Below the pieces are notes generated by a model that was given only the letters and a program-made list of their open reading frames with translations, did no database searches and had not been told where the DNA came from. Positions 6,264 through 7,328 of a stretch of 7,328 nt of DNA are shown one piece after another. A program made the translations under genes and the position numbers. This stretch comes from DASRIA01 sp038203635. Its GTDB lineage: Bacteria > Actinomycetota > Thermoleophilia > Solirubrobacterales > JBBDJG01. The stretch spans positions 1-7,328 of the forward strand of contig JBBRDT010000114.1 in NCBI GenBank assembly GCA_038203635.1, written 5' to 3'. Every line of letters starts with the position of its first letter. The stretch's first letter is position 1.

Positions 6264-6927
6264 GATCCTGACCCGGCGGATGCTTCCACGGGCGGTCGTC
6301 GCGCTGTCCCAGGTGAGCTGGCCATCGCGACTCGGAGCGTCGGCGCGGCGTGCGGTTGGCCGGCGCGGGTGCGTCGAGCTGTTCTTCGCCTTTGACGATC
6401 CATGCAGCGCCCTGGCGCTGCTCGACCTGGCCGAGCGGGTCGCCCGGCGCGACGCGAGGCTCGTGCTGAAGCCGGTGGTGACTCGCGGGATCGAGGGCGA
6501 CCCCGCCGCCGACAAGAAACGGCGCTACGCGATCACCGACGCACGCCGCCTCGCGCGGCGCGCCGGCCTCGTGCTCCGGCGCACGGAGCCCGTCGCGGCG
6601 GACATCACGGCGTTCCTGGCCGAGTGGGCCGCAGCGGCGCCCCAGGGTCCTGCGCTGACCCGCTTCTGCGTCGCCGCGCTCGAGCGGCTGTGGTTCGGCA
6701 CCGACGGCCCGGTCGACCAGGACGAGTACATCGAGCTGTGGCACCGGGAGTTCGGCTGGGACCCGTCCACGGCCGGCACGGATCCGGTGCGCCGCAACGA
6801 GCGCCTGATGCGCCGCCGGCGGCCGTATGACACCCCGGCCGCGTGGGTGCATGGCCAGTGGTACTTCGCGCACGACCGGCTCGTGCAGATCGGCGAGCGG
6901 CTCGACAGCCTCGGCTGGACCGGGTGA
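6256..6927 (+). CDS. DsbA/HCCA-isomerase-like thioredoxin-fold protein with altered active site
   Basis: This 223-residue protein appears to belong to the DsbA family branch that holds 2-hydroxychromene-2-carboxylate isomerases and kappa-class glutathione transferases. The first strand and active-site turn lie at about 40-52 (VELFFAFDDPCSA). Aligned with the next gene, Asp48 replaces the catalytic Ser and Cys50 stands in place of Tyr, while the Pro (49) is kept. A helical insert domain (about 75-175) follows, and the C-terminal TPAAWVHGQWYFAHDRL segment around 190-210 matches the cis-Pro strand and 'G-DRL' end of the family. There is no CxxC, so it is not a disulfide oxidase. About 38 basic residues precede the fold with no clear signal peptide. 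The ATG at 6256 overlaps the tetR stop (ATGAATGA), implying translational coupling; ATG 6280 is possible. It may be a ligand-binding or partner subunit. Family assignment is good, function unknown. Confidence 0.8.
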   Translation: MNEILTRRMLPRAVVALSQVSWPSRLGASARRAVGRRGCVELFFAFDDPCSALALLDLAERVARRDARLVLKPVVTRGIEGDPAADKKRRYAITDARRLARRAGLVLRRTEPVAADITAFLAEWAAAAPQGPALTRFCVAALERLWFGTDGPVDQDEYIELWHREFGWDPSTAGTDPVRRNERLMRRRRPYDTPAAWVHGQWYFAHDRLVQIGERLDSLGWTG

Positions 6928-7328
6928 TGTCCGCCCCGATCGATTACTTCTTCTCCTTCCGCAGCCCGTACTCGTACCTGTCTGCGCCGCGCGCGTTCGC
7001 GCTCCCGGACCGGTTCGACGTCGAGGTCGTGTTTCGAGGTGTGATCCCGATGGCGATGCGCGGCCAGTCGGTCCCGCGCGAGAAGGGGCTGCACACGCTG
7101 CGGGACGCGAAGCGCGAAGCGGTGCGGCTGGGTATGCCGTTCGGCCGCATCCACGACCCGATCGGCGAGGGCGCGACCCGCTGCCTGCTGGTAGCCGAAC
7201 ACGCCGTCGACGTGGGCCGTGAGCGCGCCTTCGTGCTCGAGGCGACCCGCGGCATCTGGGCGGAGGCGGTCGACGTGGCCTCCGACGCCGGCTTGCGCGC
7301 GGTGTGCGAGCGCGCCGGCCTCGCCTGG
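6927..7328 (+). CDS. 2-hydroxychromene-2-carboxylate isomerase / DsbA-family protein, 3' end outside window
   Basis: The ATG at 6927 shares one base with the previous stop (TGATG) and the frame stays open for 134 codons to the window end, about two thirds of the usual length of roughly 200. The N-terminus has the hallmark of the isomerase/kappa-transferase group: strand IDYFFSF and then RSPYSYL, with Ser13 as the likely catalytic residue that would contact the glutathione thiol in known members. Next come RGVIPM and a PREKGL...DAKREAVRLGMPF segment, matching the helical insert that lines the substrate pocket, and a helix rich in Ala/Glu before the cut. Known relatives act on aromatic-degradation intermediates or glutathione conjugates; many actinobacteria lack glutathione, so the cofactor here is open. 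It sits in one coupled operon with tetR and its degenerate paralogue. Substrate unknown. Confidence 0.85.
   Translation, partial: MSAPIDYFFSFRSPYSYLSAPRAFALPDRFDVEVVFRGVIPMAMRGQSVPREKGLHTLRDAKREAVRLGMPFGRIHDPIGEGATRCLLVAEHAVDVGRERAFVLEATRGIWAEAVDVASDAGLRAVCERAGLAW

Noticed and set aside
6944..7255. Minus-strand open frames at the right end (6525-7202 and 6944-7255)
   Set aside because: The plus strand carries the SPYSY isomerase-like protein running off the window; the minus-strand products are Arg/Ser-rich shadows.

Overview
This window is a gene-dense, very GC-rich stretch of bacterial chromosome. It holds seven protein genes, two of them cut by the window edges, and no RNA genes, insertion sequences, CRISPR arrays or long non-coding gaps. 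High GC, GTG starts, four-base stop/start overlaps, apparently leaderless promoters and the types of proteins point to an actinobacterium. A member of the Thermoleophilia/Solirubrobacterales is my best guess, from the look of the sulfatase and the GGTG-type barrel domain; this is an inference from protein style, not a marker gene.

Left block (1-2906, + strand): the 3' end of a hybrid sensor histidine kinase (ATPase domain plus receiver) overlaps by GTGA with a 711-residue receiver-PAS-GGDEF-EAL protein. Together they look like a phosphorelay feeding cyclic-di-GMP turnover. The receiver of the second protein has its phospho-acceptor Asp, but Gly stands where nearly all receivers have Lys.

Middle block (2915-5598, - strand): a secreted formylglycine-type sulfatase resembling N-acetylglucosamine-6-sulfatases, followed in the same operon by a secreted two-domain protein of unknown function. 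The last gene of this operon converges on the signalling gene with only 8 bp between the stop codons, where a 7-bp inverted repeat lies.

Right block (5655-7328, + strand): a TetR-family repressor with an EthR-like C-terminal region, then two overlapping DsbA/2-hydroxychromene-2-carboxylate-isomerase-like genes, the second running off the window. The first of the pair lacks the catalytic Ser seen in the second.

The TetR gene and the sulfatase gene diverge from a 56-bp region. A good sigma-70-like promoter (TTGACA-17-TACGGT) sits so close to the sulfatase ATG that the mRNA should be leaderless, and the same seems true on the TetR side. Inverted repeats cover the promoter elements, so TetR control of the sulfatase operon and of its own operon is the simplest model. 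I see no clear evidence of a wholly new system. The most interesting unit is this divergent regulator/sulfatase/paired-oxidoreductase locus.
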